NCBI GenBank assembly: GCA_025403435.1
Contig: CM046350.1
Span: 4,313,512 to 4,377,511 of the forward strand
Reading direction: 5' to 3'
Source: Artocarpus heterophyllus
Lineage: Eukaryota; Streptophyta; Magnoliopsida; Rosales; Moraceae
DNA: 64,000 bases
Made by a program: the position numbers and the translations under genes. The notes beneath the pieces were generated by a model, which saw nothing but the letters and a program-made list of their open reading frames with translations, was not told where the DNA came from and did not search any database. Below, one piece after another: positions 11,561 through 24,889 of this stretch (position 1 is the first letter of the stretch; each line of letters begins with the position of its first letter).

Positions 11561-11834
11561 ATAGTTATTAGTTACGTAAAAAGGACATTTTTGTTACATT
11601 AAGTAATGTCATTATTCTTCAGTAAGTATACATTAGAAAGGAAATGAGATCGTTTTGTTACACCATCAAATAATTAAGTAAATATTAAAAATAAAATAAA
11701 TGATGCTTACTCCCACTACTTTACTTTTCTTTTCAATCCTACTATCTTTTCATTTACATTCTTTTACAGTTTAATGAACATGTCTTTGATATAAACCAGA
11801 TAATTAGGCAAGTGAATACTAAAAAATTAACCTA

Positions 11835-12671
11835 TTGATAGATATTTGTATTTTAACAGTCGGATATGTAGAAAAGATGATTATGACTAAATTCAATGAT
11901 TTGGGTTTTTTGGGTCCTATCTTTACTTGGAATAATCATCAAGAGTCAAGCCGTAATATTCAAGAAAGACTTGATAGGGCAGTAAGTTGTAGGGACTGGC
12001 GAAGGCACTTTCAAAATTTTAAAGTTTCAAACCTTGACTTCAATGGGTCTGATCATAGAACTTTGCTCATTTCTTTGGATGGTCGAAGAAGTGATATCTA
12101 TAGAAAAAGTAGATATAAGGGTTTTATGTTTGAGCCGAGGTGGGTCAAAGATGAGGAATGCAAAAAAATTATTTTTGAGGCTTGGAATTTTGGTGGTAGA
12201 GCATGTGAAGGATTGGATCAGTTATGTCATAAACTTGAATGTTATAGTGAAAGGTTACGTGCATGGAGCACAGACAAGCTTGGTAATGTTCCAAGAAGAA
12301 TCTCTGAAGTCAGAAAGAAGGTAGCAGAATTTTTGAACCACCTGAATTCAAAAAATTTGTGGACTCAGATTCAGGATCTTGAAAAAGAAATAGATGAGCT
12401 TATAGGACTTGAAGAACAGTTTTGCCGTCAACGGTCCCATGTGGAATGGTTGAAGGGTGGCAATCAAAACACTAAATTTTTCCATCATAAAGCATCATTA
12501 AGGAGGGAGAAGAATTTCATAAGTGGCTTTGAGAACCAAGATGGGGTATGGGTCAATGCGGAGAAGGAGATAAGTGGGGTAATTTCTTTGCATTATGATC
12601 AGCTTTTTGAATCCCAGTATCCTTCAAGAGTCATGTTGAAGAATTGTTGCATTGTGTCTCACGACAGATAA
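11835..12671 (+). pseudogene. LINE ORF2 fragment: endonuclease C-terminus and linker
   Basis: A 278-codon open stretch without a genuine start. The first 70 codons match the C-terminal end of the apurinic-type endonuclease of plant LINEs (LGFLGPIFTWNN, LDRAVSCRDW, SDHRTLLISL). The rest matches the charged linker before the reverse transcriptase (VEWLKGGNQNTKFFHHKAS). It stops at 12671, where a frameshift breaks the link to the reverse transcriptase. Confidence 0.85.
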
Positions 12672-13800
12672 CTGAAGCTATGAATGATATTTTATGTGCA
12701 CCTTTAACAATAGAGGAAGATAAAAGTGCTCCTAAGATGATGGGACTTTTTAAAGCACTCGGCCCAGATGGTTTTCATGCTGCGTTTTATCAATAGGATT
12801 GGGAGATCGTTGGAGGAGGGGTAGCATGTTTCTGTATTGAGATTCTAAATGGAACACGCTATGCCAAAGAGGTAAATCATACATATGTGGTTCTTATCCC
12901 AAAAGTGAAATCTCCCAGACATGTTCTTGATTTCCGTCCAATTAGCCTATGTAATGTACTTTATAAGATTGTTATGAAAACTTTAGCAAATTGACTTAAA
13001 CTCATTTTGTAGGAGCTGATCTCGGATACTTAAAGTGCATTTGTACCAAGGAGGTTGATTACTGACAGTATAATTGTTGCCTATGAGCTTATGGATTCGT
13101 TGAAGAAGAAAGTGAAAGGAAAAAAAGGGGTTTATGGCTCTTAAGTTGGACATGAGTAAAGTTTACGATTGGGTAGAGTGGTGCTTTCTTGAAGCAATCA
13201 TGTTGAAGCTATACTTTGCTAGAAAATGTGTGGATGTTATGGACTGTATTACCAAATCCAGTTTTTCCTTTTTGGTCAATGGCTCTCCTCAAGTTTGCGT
13301 GATTCCTAAAAGAGGACTAAGGCAGCGATGTCCCTTATCTCCCTATTTGTTTCTTCTATGTGCGGAAAGTCTTACTAGTCTCCTTCATAGAGCCGAAGTA
13401 GATGGAAATTTGTGAGGAATTTCTTGTGGCCGAATGGGCCTCGAGTAAGTCATTTACTTTTTGCAGATGATAGTATCTTTTTTGTCAGCCTAGAATCCAA
13501 GAGAGTTTGGCCATTGGCAGAATTCTTGGTCTATATGAGAAAGCGTTTGGTTAATTGGTGAATATGGCCAAGTCGGCAATTACATACAGCCTGTGTGTTG
13601 ATTCCAACACAAGAATTGAAGTTCAGGCAATTTTAGGGCTAGAGGCTAGTCAAGCGCATGACAAGTATCTCGGACTTCCGTCGGTCGTTGGTACGAATAA
13701 AAAAGAGACCTTTCAGGGGTGAAAGAAAGGGTATGGAAGCGGGTCCAAGTGTGGCGAAGAAAACTTTTCTCAATTGAGGAAAAGAAGTCCTCATCAAATC
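12672..13800 (+). pseudogene. LINE reverse transcriptase, broken
   Basis: The reverse-transcriptase fingers and palm are recognisable but spread over several frames with stops. Markers are GPDGFHAAFYQ (about 12765), [11 protein letters not shown] (13140), the [18 protein letters not shown] segment (13316-13370) and the catalytic FADD (about 13463). Known canonical residues such as Arg after AYD are altered (VYDWVEW). Non-functional. Confidence 0.88.
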
Positions 13801-13801
13801 G

Positions 13802-14905
13802 GTGGCTCAAGCGGTCCTAACCTATACGATAAGTGTTTTTTGTATCCCTTCCACTCTATGTGACGACCTCTACTCTATGATTGCTAAATTTTGGTGGGGC
13901 AGTTCAGAGGAAAAAAGAAAGATGCATTGGATGCAATGGAAGCTTATGTGCCGATCTAAGAAGGATGGGGGACTTGGATTTCGAGATTTGAAGGTGTTCA
14001 ATCAAGCATTGTTGGCTAAGCAGGGATGGAGGCTTATTGACTTTCCTAATTCTCATTGTGCACAGATTTTAAAATCAAAATACTATACCAATACCTCTTT
14101 TTTGGAGGCTACTTTTAGGAGCGGATGTTCTTACATTTGGAGGAGTCTCATGTGGGGGAAAGATTTAATGATGAAAGGTATCCAGTGGGGAGTAGGAGAT
14201 GGTGCTAGTATTAGAGTCTTTGAAGACCCATGGATTCCTAGACCTTTTATGTTTCGGCCTATTGCCTTTCAACACGAAGGATTGGGTTCTTGGAGAGTGT
14301 GTGATCTAATGATTCCAGCGAGTGAGGGATGGAATGAGGGTTTAGTTCGGGACTTTCTATGGGAGGTAGATAGTAGTATAGTGTTGAAAATTCCTACTAG
14401 TCGCCAGTCAAAACCAGATAGACTAGTTTGGCACTACAACAAAAATGGCATCTATTCGGTCAAATCCGGGTATTGGTATGCTATGGATGCACTCCAAGAA
14501 ACAAGTAGTTTGGCGGTGAGTTTGGAAGTTAGTTGGCGGTCTTTTTTGTAGAGTTTGAATATACCCAACCAAATTAAGATGTTCATATGGCGGGTTTACC
14601 ATGATATAATACCTATGGCTTCAAATTTAGTACGTAGAGGAGTTTGTAAAGACAATATGTGTTCACGATGTGAAGAGACAATAAAGACCACTCCTTACGC
14701 ACTTCTACAATGTGACCGAAGTTTGGACGTATGGGCACAATCGGAGTTTAGCACTGCTTTTTGGAACTTTAAAGGGTATTCAATTCTAGATTTGTGCTTA
14801 TTTTTCTATAAAGAGTTTCCTCAGCAAAAGTGTGAGCTTGCCTTTATCATTCTTTGGAACTTATGGAGAGAACGGAACATGTTCATGCAAGGCCAAAAAC
14901 AATGA
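13802..14905 (+). pseudogene. LINE C-terminal RT/zinc-binding region (two frames)
   Basis: Two successive open pieces separated by one stop at 14549-14551 carry the conserved plant-LINE C-terminal region. The motif KKDGGLGFRDLKVFNQALLA is followed by the zf-RVT segment, with WRVYHDIIPMASNLVRRGV and CSRCEETIKTTPYALLQC. Cys and His spacing fits the zinc-binding reverse-transcriptase domain. Confidence 0.87.
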
Positions 14906-14999
14906 TCAATGGAGAAGATTATTGCTGATGCTGATGTATTTCTGAAGGAGTTCAAGGAAGCACAAGCAATAGACAATGTCACGAGAGAACTACTAGTGC

Positions 15000-15499
15000 A
15001 ACGAATTGTTTTCTAGAGTGCTCCCCTTCATGGTGAGTTAAAATTAAATACGGACGCAACAATCTCGGTGGAGGCAGGTTTCATTGGCATAGTTGGAGTT
15101 TTTCATGATCATGATGGAAAGGTGTTTATGGCTTTTTCTATACAGGTTCCTAGAGTTATGAATCCGAGGTTGGTTGAGATCATTGCAATAAGGGAAGGAC
15201 TAATTGTTTCTTGACAGCTACGGTACGTCGTTGCTTTAGTAGAGACTGATGCTAAGGATGTAGTTAACTTAATTAACATGATTTGTGATCTGAGTAGTGA
15301 AGGTTTAGTAATGTCTGAAGTTAGAGACCTGTTGCATAAAATGGGAAATTCTAAGTTATGCTTTTGTCCTCGTAATGTAAATAAAGTTGCCCATAAACTT
15401 GCTGAGCTTGCTTTATCAGCTCGTGGTAATAAGGTGTGGACTACTGAGTTTCCTCGTTATATCTTGGTAGAAGCTTGTATGGATGTTATTTCTATCTAA
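15000..15499 (+). pseudogene. LINE RNase H-like domain, broken
   Basis: The segment LKLNTDATISVEAGFIGIVGV (about 15038-15100) resembles the start of the plant RVT_3/RNase H-like domain. A stop at about 15213 breaks the frame. The open frame 15278-15499 carries the C-terminal part (NKVAHKLAELAL). Confidence 0.78.
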
Positions 15500-15540
15500 T
15501 GAAATCATAATCTTCATTTTCAAAAAAACAAAACTTATAC

Positions 15541-18500
15541 TTTTAAGTGTCATTTATATAAGTGTCTAATTAGAAGGCATTGAGTCTAAAATTGTCCACA
15601 AACTAATCTAATTACAAAATTATCTACTAAACTATATGTAAAGACTATTATAACCTTGAATTTAAACAAGAAAAAATCAACCTATATGATTTCCATATTA
15701 CCTATAATAGGTAATTATACCGATTAGGTAGTTTAGATTCATTTATATAGGTCATTAAAAACCTTTTTTTTAATGTAGGTCATTATATACTGATTAGATA
15801 ATTTGGATTCTTATAGTGATTAGGTAATTCGGATATTCATTGTCTAAAAAAAATGTTACAATAAAAGAATACAAACTCGGTCAAAAAGAGTAAAAAAGGA
15901 AAAAATCAGTCAATTTGTCAACGTCATCAATTTGCGCATCCAAATGAATGAACTTTTTTTTTTTTGCTAAAACAAATGAATGTGTCATGAAGAAACTAGC
16001 AATCCGTGCTTGTAAAAAAAAGAGTAAATCAGAAAACGAAAAGAAATAAACAAACAATCCGTAATTGCTTCATTATTAAAAAAAAAGAAAGAAAACAAAA
16101 AATCTATTTATAAAACAATACCGTAATTTATCATTACCATAATCTTATATTAATCATTACTGTAATTTATATATCATTATAATAACTACTATGACAATCC
16201 ACATATGATAATTATAACTTATTTAAGCATAATTATTTTCTGAGTTTTTTCCTTTTGGAGTTAAAAAACTGAAAAGTGTGTGCAATTTATATCTAGAAGA
16301 AACTCATATAAAAAATGAACATATATTAAGAGAAATTAGGAATGCTATAAACAATAATCTTTATATGTATCATTGCCGTAATTTATATATCATTTTGTTA
16401 ATGAACATGACCAATAAAGAAAAAATTCACATAAATCATAACAACGTGGCTTATGTACCCAGAGTTATGACTGACCAAAAAAGAATAATGATACGAAGGT
16501 TATATATAAATCATTCATCAGAAGAAAAAACGCAAGTAAAAAATTAAAATCGTGCTTGCAATATATACAAATGCTCATGTGAATTCCAAAAAACAATCCC
16601 TAGATGTGTCATCAAGGTTTATTGGATTATTGCATGACTTCCGCTTCCACCGGAGCTAACCACATTGTTCGCATCTATTCTTGGGTATAGGGTCAATAGC
16701 AATAATACCGTTGTTGGCCTCCATTGCACCAAAAAATTGTTTAAAAACCAAATATTTTTCATTATTGAAACGAAACTATAATTATAACAGCTAATGAAAA
16801 ATATGTTAAAGAACATGCTAATACTTTTCTTTAATTAAATTAAACTATAATTATAATAAATATATTCATTATTGTAATTAAATCAATAATTAAAAGTAAT
16901 GAACAGATACACATCGATGATTGTATTAAAAGATCGAAACGAACATATAATATTTGATAATGACAAAATTTCATTACTATAATGAATATAACAATGAATT
17001 ATTATTAAAAAATATGTTCAAAACCTATCAATATGTTCATTATCATAAATCTATATGAATTATGACAATGAACCAATATTTAATCTTCACTAAAAATACA
17101 TGGAAATATATATGTTTATAATATACCTGAATAGTTGCTCTCAATAGCATGATGCCATTATAAATAAGAATGAGTAGAAAAGTTTACATTATAATATTCG
17201 TGGATTCATTGTTGTACCAAAGATATGACAATTATTAGATATAGAAAATAAAGAAACAAATTAGCTAACTTCATGCCGAATTTACTCAAATTTGGAAAAA
17301 AAAAAAAAACATAAAAAACGAGAACACTTATAATTCAAACTTACCTATAATAGAAAAACGTACCGGAGAAACACAATTCCAATAGCATGAAATAAATTGG
17401 CTTCAAAGTACAATTTAAAGGCCACTAAAGAATGGAAAACACGAAGACAAACCATCAAGGTGCGACAAATCAAATTAGTGACATAAAGGTTGAAACATAA
17501 TCATTTAGAAGGGTAAAAAAAAGTGTAACATCAAATATAAACATTGAAGGATGAGATTGTTATTTTAATTAATTAATTTATTATTTATTTAGTTTTTAAA
17601 TGATAATATATAAATAAAAAAAATAAATTTAAGTGGTCCAATATATATGTATTTTCTAAAAGGTGTCAACCAAAAGATATCTCTAAACTGTTAAAAAGTT
17701 TCAGAAAGAATGCATTGTTTCAGAGATACCTCTTGATGGTAACATACACCTTGATGGTGGGTGTCTATAAATATCATGTAAAATCCAGAGAGGGTTCCTA
17801 AGCTTTTGTAGTTCTTAAAAAAACACCATCTATCTAAATTGCAGAAAAGTTTAGAAGATTATCTTTTCTTTCACAAATTTTTTTCAGAAATTCTTGTAGA
17901 GAAACTTTCTATTTATTCTTCTGATTATCAATGGTTGAAGGTCAGATTTCTTTTCTTTTACGTTTATGTATTTAGATGATTTTTTATGCAATTTGGATTC
18001 ATGCATAATGTTAAAAATCAAATTCCATATATGTAAATTTCTAACAGAGATCACTAATACTTGATGCAATATACGTTAGGAAAATGAAATCACATAATCG
18101 GACTCATCAAAACGCTGAAGAAGATTTGACGAATTCGAGTGAAAATTCAAAAAATGAAGGTGGGAAGAAAATTGAGATTAAAAAAATTTCCGTATACAAA
18201 AGATGGAGTTAACATGACATTTAATATAATATCAATATGGCAATGAATAAAAAACACCAAAAATTGTCTTAACTTACAAAAATAAACACTAAGGTACAAT
18301 AAGCATTTCAAGTCACCAAAATTTAAAAAATAAATAGTATTGTATTATTGTTTGTGAGTAGATAAATATAGATTTAATAGGCTCAAAATAAACACTTTGT
18401 ATAAATATTTATAGTCAATGAAGGTGCGGAATCTTTAGGGTTGACCGTTGACACGTGCTAATCATATGATTTTAGTGCTAGAAATGAGAAAAAAAAATAT

Positions 18501-19144
18501 TAGAATGATATAGGACATAGGGGAAGTAGATAATAATTGTGTGTGTGAAGACACATGAATGACATGATCTAGTCGTCAGACATCTTCCAGGGATTAACAC
18601 TTTACCCAGTTATAATTTCCACGATATTGTATTAGATCATAAAATATTTGTATTAGAGTAGTTGCGTGTTCCTCTCAAAATGAAAGTACTACTAATAATA
18701 AATATGCCTGTTTTTTTTAGGACAACCTTGCGTAAATGAATCTTAATTAAATAATCTGGTAGAGTTCGATATTGACATCTGCCCCAAAAAGTGTACATAT
18801 GGAAAGCTCGATATGTGTTGTGCCCTTGCCTTCTAGGACCAGCTTCTCATAGTTATAAGAATCTAAAAATAAGAAACTACAAAATTAAAAAAAAAGGGAA
18901 ATGACAGAGAGATTAACTGGTTTAATCATGGCCAAAGTCAGCATATCTTCAAAGTTAGACTTGTTGCCTTTAAGTAAATCATGTTACTGTATAATGGGGG
19001 GAAGTCAATCATGTCAGTAAAGTAGTAGTTGTGTCTCCCAAGCTTTTTTTATTTTCCTTTTTCCTTACTTTTCTTTAACTGAATTATATGTGTACTCCAG
19101 TCTTTGTCCAATAAAGAACTTTTTTTTTTAATTTTTTCAAAATG
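15541..19144. other. Long AT-rich intergenic stretch
   Basis: About 3.6 kb with no convincing coding sequence. It contains duplicated short AT motifs such as CCGTAATTTATATATCATT (near 16155 and 16377). A TATA-like TCTATAAATATC lies at about 17764, with pyrimidine-rich sequence after it that could be an old LTR promoter, though no LTR ends were found. Confidence 0.45.
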
Positions 19145-19273
19145 AAATGGTAAAAAAAAAAAAAAAAAAGCACTATCGGGTTTGGCCAGCGGTTAGGAAT
19201 GGAGGTTTATAGAATAAGTCTTAGGTTCGATTTTAAGGAAAAACATTGTACAATAAAAAAATGGTAAAAAAAA
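19145..19273 (+). mobile_element. Candidate SINE (tRNA-derived) with target duplication
   Basis: A segment of about 95 bp starting near 19170 has an A-box-like TGGCCAGCGG (about 19183) and a B-box-like GGTTCGATT (about 19224), spaced as in a tRNA promoter. It ends in A-rich sequence. The 15-mer AAATGGTAAAAAAAA occurs at both edges (19145-19159 and 19259-19273), as expected for a target duplication. It is too degenerate and short to fold as a working tRNA. Low complexity of the duplication weakens the case. Confidence 0.45.
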
Positions 19274-20590
19274 GAACATTTAGATCAATTGTTCACGCAT
19301 GATTTGTAAATTTTATCATTAATATCCTTTTTTGGATTACCTCGTATATATGTAATTGCATCAAGTAATGTTTCTGATCTACATCTTAGGATAATTTTCC
19401 AACTCAAATATCTTATATTATTTCTTAAAATGTTAATTTTTAAAAAAGATGTTTTATATTCTACAATGATTTGGGAAGTTATAGCAGACCTTTATTTTTA
19501 ATTTACATTGCAGTTTGTCACAAACAATTAATTTTTCCACAATTAAAAATTTTCTTAGCAAATTTTCATTTGAAAAAGTTAATCCTAGCTAGTCTCTTTA
19601 GAAATGATAGTAATAATTAGGAAAAAAAAAGTACAAGTTATTTAATTGATAATGAAAAGAAAAGTGTCAAAAAAAATTATCAAAGCCCATATTATCACTT
19701 TGGGAAAAAAGAAATGTTATTTTTCTAGAAGGTGCCTGGGTGATGATGCTTTAGTGTTTTTTTTTTTTTTTTCCTTTGTCAAACAAAATAAGGTTTTCTT
19801 TGTTGAAAAAGCGGAATTATTATTTCTGCAAAAACAAAGGGTATACTACACATGTAGAATGGCTGATCATGTTAATTTATTTCTTTTACTCTCCACACTC
19901 TTTTAAATATACACACTACTTAATTTTGAAATAATTAAATTTATTTGTTGTAACCTCTATGATTCCAAAATTATTCTTAACATTTCCAATCGATTATATT
20001 TATTACTATATATTACACATTTTCTTTTGAAAAATAGAAATATTTCAAGAAAAGAAAAAGAACACGAATAGCGACAACAAACACTATCATATACAAATCA
20101 TACATCTATATGTATATAATATGGCAAAAAAAATGACAGAGTAATGTTAAACTGTGCCTGTTTCAAATATTATATATTAAAATGAAACATTAGAAATAAT
20201 AAAAAATAAATAAATAAACACGAAACCAGAAAAAAAAAAAAAAAAGGTAAAAGAACACTGGTTACATAAAAAATTTAAAATTTTAACATACAATAATTTT
20301 GAATAGTTGAAAGTAAATGCTAGAGTTTCTTACGTATTTTGAAATGGCAAGAGTTTATACGATGAGGCATTGCTGAAAATATGGGAATATGGCATGTAGT
20401 TACTTGTGGAGAGGGGGAAAAAAGAAGAAGAGTGTCATTAGTTCTTTTCTCAGATAGAGTGTGTGTTTGTGTGTATATATATATATATAATATAAAAGAT
20501 TTCACTTCAATAAGTTCGAGCGTTTTTTCCGCCCCCTACATGACAGGTGCTTAGGGATCCACGTAATTGACTGTTTTGCATGGGATCCCT
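19274..20590. other. Intergenic, no gene seen
   Basis: AT-rich, with poly-A and poly-T tracts and a (GT)/(TA) microsatellite near 20460-20490. No recognisable gene. Confidence 0.4.
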
Positions 20591-22462
20591 TGAATTTTAC
20601 GTATTTAACAATTCAGTCCTCAAACTAAAAAGGTTGACAATTAACCTTTTAAATTCGAACTATGACGTATGGCAAGTCTAATTGACGACACCATCACAAA
20701 AATTGACGGAATTATCACATGTTCCTCACGTGCACAGCTATTAGGGGCTAAATTGAAATTTAACAAAAATTTATCTCTTTTAACAAAAAGAAAAACTAAA
20801 CATAAAAAACAAAACAAAACAAAACAAAATAGTGATAAGAGCATTGCAACCTCTCTTCCACGCTCAACGCAAAGATCGGCGCCCTCCTTTATTGTCCGTT
20901 GGAAATGGGGCTCTAAAAACCCAGAATTGGAGCTCCACTCAGAAAACCCAGAACTGAAGCTCTAAAAACCCGGAACATATACAAATGAACAAACCCAGAA
21001 CAAAAAAGTTCATATGAACAAACTTGGAACAAATAAACAAAACCAAGAACAAAGGTCAAATGAAAAAACCCAAAGCAAATGAACAAACGCAGAACACAAC
21101 GTCAACTATTACTTTGCTAATCCTAATTAGAATCACTGAAAATTCAAAACCTCGACTTAAAACCCAACCCACTTCTATCTGAGTAACAAAAAATCATAGG
21201 AAAAAAAAAGAGCGCAAAATTTATTGAAATTAGCAAATCTATTTTCTTGCTAAATCATGACGAATTAAAATAATAAACAAAACAGAGAATCTGAATAATT
21301 GATAAAAGAATTAAAAAAACTCATTAGTGCAAGATTTCATTGAAGTTGTCTTCTTCTCAACCATTTCCTTCCTTGCAAATGCATTCTCCCAACAGATACA
21401 CATTGTTTTTATGTGGGTATTTCGAAGGTAAGGATATGAAGAAGTCAAGGACTTTACAGTTCTTGTGACCGCCGACGCAGCATTCGCAAAGGAGGATGAC
21501 TGTGGGCATGTTTGATAAAGCTTTTGCTTGTGTTTTAGTTAGTAGGAGAAGAGAAACAAAAGTTATAATTTTTCGTTAAGTGTTTAGAACCATATTTGTA
21601 AAAGAGCTTTATAGGGTGTTTGGCTAGTGGTGGAAACTATTGATGTGAACCGTTTTTACTGTAGCATGTGAACGTTTTACACTGTAGTAATTTTTTTTTC
21701 TTTTTACTATAACATATAAGAACTTTACACTGTTTATAACTGAGTTTATGGTGTGAACCACCCTTAACCAAACACCCTTTTAATAGGTTAAAATAGTTTC
21801 AATTATTTTTAAAATTATAAAAATGTTATATTTAAGCTTATGATGTATTATTGATACTTTGATATAAGTTTTAAGTCCATTTTATAAGTGTTTTTTTAAG
21901 AAACTATATTTCGTGGCTTTGATATAAAGCATTTTAGAAAGAACAAAAGCTCTTTTAACAGTTCATTCAAATATTTTCAGAAACAGCTTTAAAACTTAAA
22001 AAACTAAAAGCAGCTTTTAAAAAACCCTCGTAGACATGCCCTATGTCGATTTGGAAATCAAGAGTGTTAATTTGGGATTTGAGGTTCAATGGGGCAACAA
22101 CAGCCCAAGGGCAGCAGATCTTTTAGGGCTAAATGTGATGGTGACCTTGCGCACAGGATAGATGGTAGTAGATGGGAGAGGGTGATCTCGTTTGGCCGAC
22201 GATGGCAGATCTTGGGGCTTTTATTTATTTATTTTTTTCTTTCATGTTTAGTTTGTCTATTTGTGATAATTGATTTTTGTCAATTTTCAATTTGGCCCCT
22301 AATAGTTGTGCACGTGAAGAACACATGATAATTTTGCCAATTTTTTTACGGTGTCATCAATAAGACTTGTTATGCAACACATTTTAAAGTTTAGAGGGTT
22401 GATTGTTAAAATTTTTAGTTTAGGGACTGAATTGCCAAACATATAAAGTTTAGGGCGCTTCC
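20590..22462. mobile_element. Inverted-repeat element, Mutator-like, non-autonomous
   Basis: The left arm at about 20590-20810 and the right arm at about 22235-22462 are reverse complements over roughly 220 bp with moderate divergence. Shared pieces include CAATTCAGTCC, ATTATCACATGTTC/GAACACATGATAAT, CACGTGCACA and TATTAGGGGC. The 1.4 kb interior is richer in GC near its ends (20850-20950, 22090-22210) and has no transposase. A hAT-type MITE (21614-21777) is nested inside. The long arms and the 'ctaaactttagggactgaatt' style of terminal sequence suggest a Mutator-like origin; target duplications were not found. Confidence 0.6.
21614..21777. mobile_element. hAT-like MITE nested in the inverted-repeat element
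   Basis: 164 bp bounded by GGGTGTTTGGC and CCAAACACCC, inverted terminal repeats of about 10 bp, with no coding capacity. It is the clearest member of the family also seen at 1251, 1917 and 33958. Confidence 0.65.
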
Positions 22463-22963
22463 ATACAAAAAAAAGCCTAAGTAATTTGCTTATAGTCTTA
22501 AATGACCCACGTGGGTAGTTTTGAGTGTGATTAATTAAAGTGCAATGTTTATGCTACCGAGTATAGGCTGTTGTGTTTTTTTTCAATTGACTTGTAGAAG
22601 CTGTAAATAACTTATGAATTTAAGCCCGCTTTTGATTTAGTTTTTAAACAGTGGTTTGGGTATACGATCATGTAACAAAGCATAGGTAGAAGTAACGATT
22701 ATATAATAGTGACATAACTTATTTTTTATTTTAGTTATTTATCGCATATTAAAAGTTTAAAATAGTTCATAACTAAATAATTTTAGTGCATTGAATGAAA
22801 AGTGAAAATACAACAATATATTTTAGTCCGTAAGGCAATACCATACTTTTTTTTAACTCATGATAGGAGAATTTTTTTCCCCTAAGAGTTTAAGGTTTTC
22901 AGTGGGTTAGACTAAAATGAAGGTCAAAATGACTATTCAAGAGAAGTCATTAGTCAGGTCAAA
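22463..22963. other. Intergenic, no gene seen
   Basis: AT-rich spacer between the inverted-repeat element and a solo LTR. Nothing recognisable. Confidence 0.4.
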
Positions 22964-22968
22964 ATCCC

Positions 22969-24821
22969 TGTCACGCCCCGGAGTACGGGAGGTGACGTGG
23001 CGGATTATTTAAATTAATTAAAGGAGAATTTAATTAAAAATCCAGAGTTTAAGGGGTTGAATTAAATATAAAATGTGGGATTCATTAAAACACTTTATAA
23101 AGAGTTCATATACATTAGACAATTTAAAACATTAAACGAATAAATATTAAAATAATAAAGCCGCGAGTATGGGTCCCACAGACCCACAACTTGTGCACAC
23201 ACATGGTACTAACAATATCATAAATACAATCACAGTCTAAGTACAATTAAAGTTAAATCTTACATGCCTTGATTAAATGATACAAAATATAAATTAATCC
23301 TCCTATTGCTCCTGAGTTCGGTCCGAAGAATCCTCTTCAAACCTAAATGGGAAACCACCTAGAGGGGGGTGAATTTTAAAACAAATAAAACGTGAGCGAA
23401 AGACTCAGTAGGACTATATTTTATAAAATAATTTAATTTAAAGGAACATTTCATTATTCAGGAATTATTTAAAAGAAACCTTAAATAAATAAATAGATAA
23501 ATAAATAAACAATTTTAAGTAAAACCATTCTTACCCAGAATAGTTTACTTAGATAACCAGAAATATCATTTTCTTTTTCCTAGGCAAACCATAGAAACAT
23601 CACCACTGTAGTGGCCCAGCTGGGTTTCAGGACTTGCCCCCAAGGTTGATCGCTACATGACCCGATCTCTGATATGGCATCATGCCTATATGTTTATTAT
23701 CATTATCATTCAAACCCAATTACCGAGTGTTGTCATTTACATTCATTATGAAATTCATTTCAGTTCATGGTAGATCAAATAAAACCGATAAATTCATTTT
23801 TCAAACAACCGTTGAAAACATTTTAATAGAAATCCTTTTCAAATCCAAATCATTTCAAAACCAGGCTACCAAAGAAGTGGGGTAGAAGTCCTACCTCAAT
23901 ACTCATGCCGGTGCCCCACACCTTAATCCTGGTCTGCTATACGTTAGCTCCATAGAACCACGAACGATCCTAGATACAAACTAAGTCGATCAATATCTAG
24001 TTCGAGACATTCTATGTTACTAAACCATTTCATGATGTCCTAGTGTGCCATTTGTACCTTTAAAATCATCCTATAAGGTTGGAATTTAAATCAGGGTTCA
24101 AAACAGTGAAAACGAGTGAAAATCACAAAATTTGCTATGCCTCAGTCGGCCTGCAGAACTCCCTGCTTCGGCCGGCTGAACTGCACAGTTCGGCTTGTCA
24201 GAAGCCAGGTTCTGTCGACCGGTCATCTTCCTAAGTTCGCCCTGCCGGACGGAAGAACACCGACCTACCGATCCCTATTCCGGCCTGCCGAACACGCAGT
24301 TCAGCCTGCCGAACTGGAAAAACCCAGAAATTTCAGCCACGAGTTTCAATTTCCCCAAAACACAAATCTTGATCCTAACCTGTTTTTCTCAAATCCCAGG
24401 CATAAAAAACATTCATAGATGATAGAAAAACATATTTAGACACTTTAAAACTCATTTAAACAAGATTCAAACACAAAAATCTTAAAAATCCAAAAATAGG
24501 AAAAAATGAGGAAAAATGAAAAATCTTGAATCCAATTCATTTTTCTTCAATCTAAGCTTAGATTCTAGTTGTTCTAAGTTCATTTAACTCAAATCCAAGG
24601 TTTTCTAGGCTTAAACAAACCTAGATTTCAACAATGCACAAAATTGAAAATTTTGAAAAAGTTTAGAAATTTCAAAACTAACCTCGAATTGAAGCTTCAA
24701 TCCGCGTTCTCGGTTGCCAAATCACGTCCCCGAGCCTCCTCCTTGCTATCCCGAAGCTTGGATACGAATTTGATTCAAAATTTTGAGAGAAAATTTGAGA
24801 GAGAGAGAGATGGCTCACGGT

Positions 24822-24889
<68 letters not shown>

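Larger units (their letters stand above)
11800..15540 (+). mobile_element. 5'-truncated, inactive LINE (L1-type) retrotransposon
   Basis: Parts of plant L1 ORF2 follow in the right order. The end of the endonuclease is at about 11835-12060 (DLGFLGPIFTWNN, GSDHRTLL). After a linker, the reverse transcriptase runs 12700-13700 ([29 protein letters not shown] near 13463). The zinc-binding RT region is at 14100-14900 and an RNase H-like domain at 15020-15499. In-frame stops and frameshifts break it into at least five frames, so it cannot move itself. ORF1 and the first part of the endonuclease are absent, as expected from 5' truncation. A short A-rich tail follows the last frame at about 15520-15530. 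No clear target duplication was seen. Confidence 0.92.

Noticed and set aside
19170..19258. A tRNA gene
   Set aside because: Has A-box-like and B-box-like motifs but no acceptor or anticodon stem pairing that I can draw. A SINE remnant fits better.
24116..24418. Overlapping plus frames of 75-100 codons
   Set aside because: Inside the first solo LTR, in its GC-rich palindromic block; no start context or family match.
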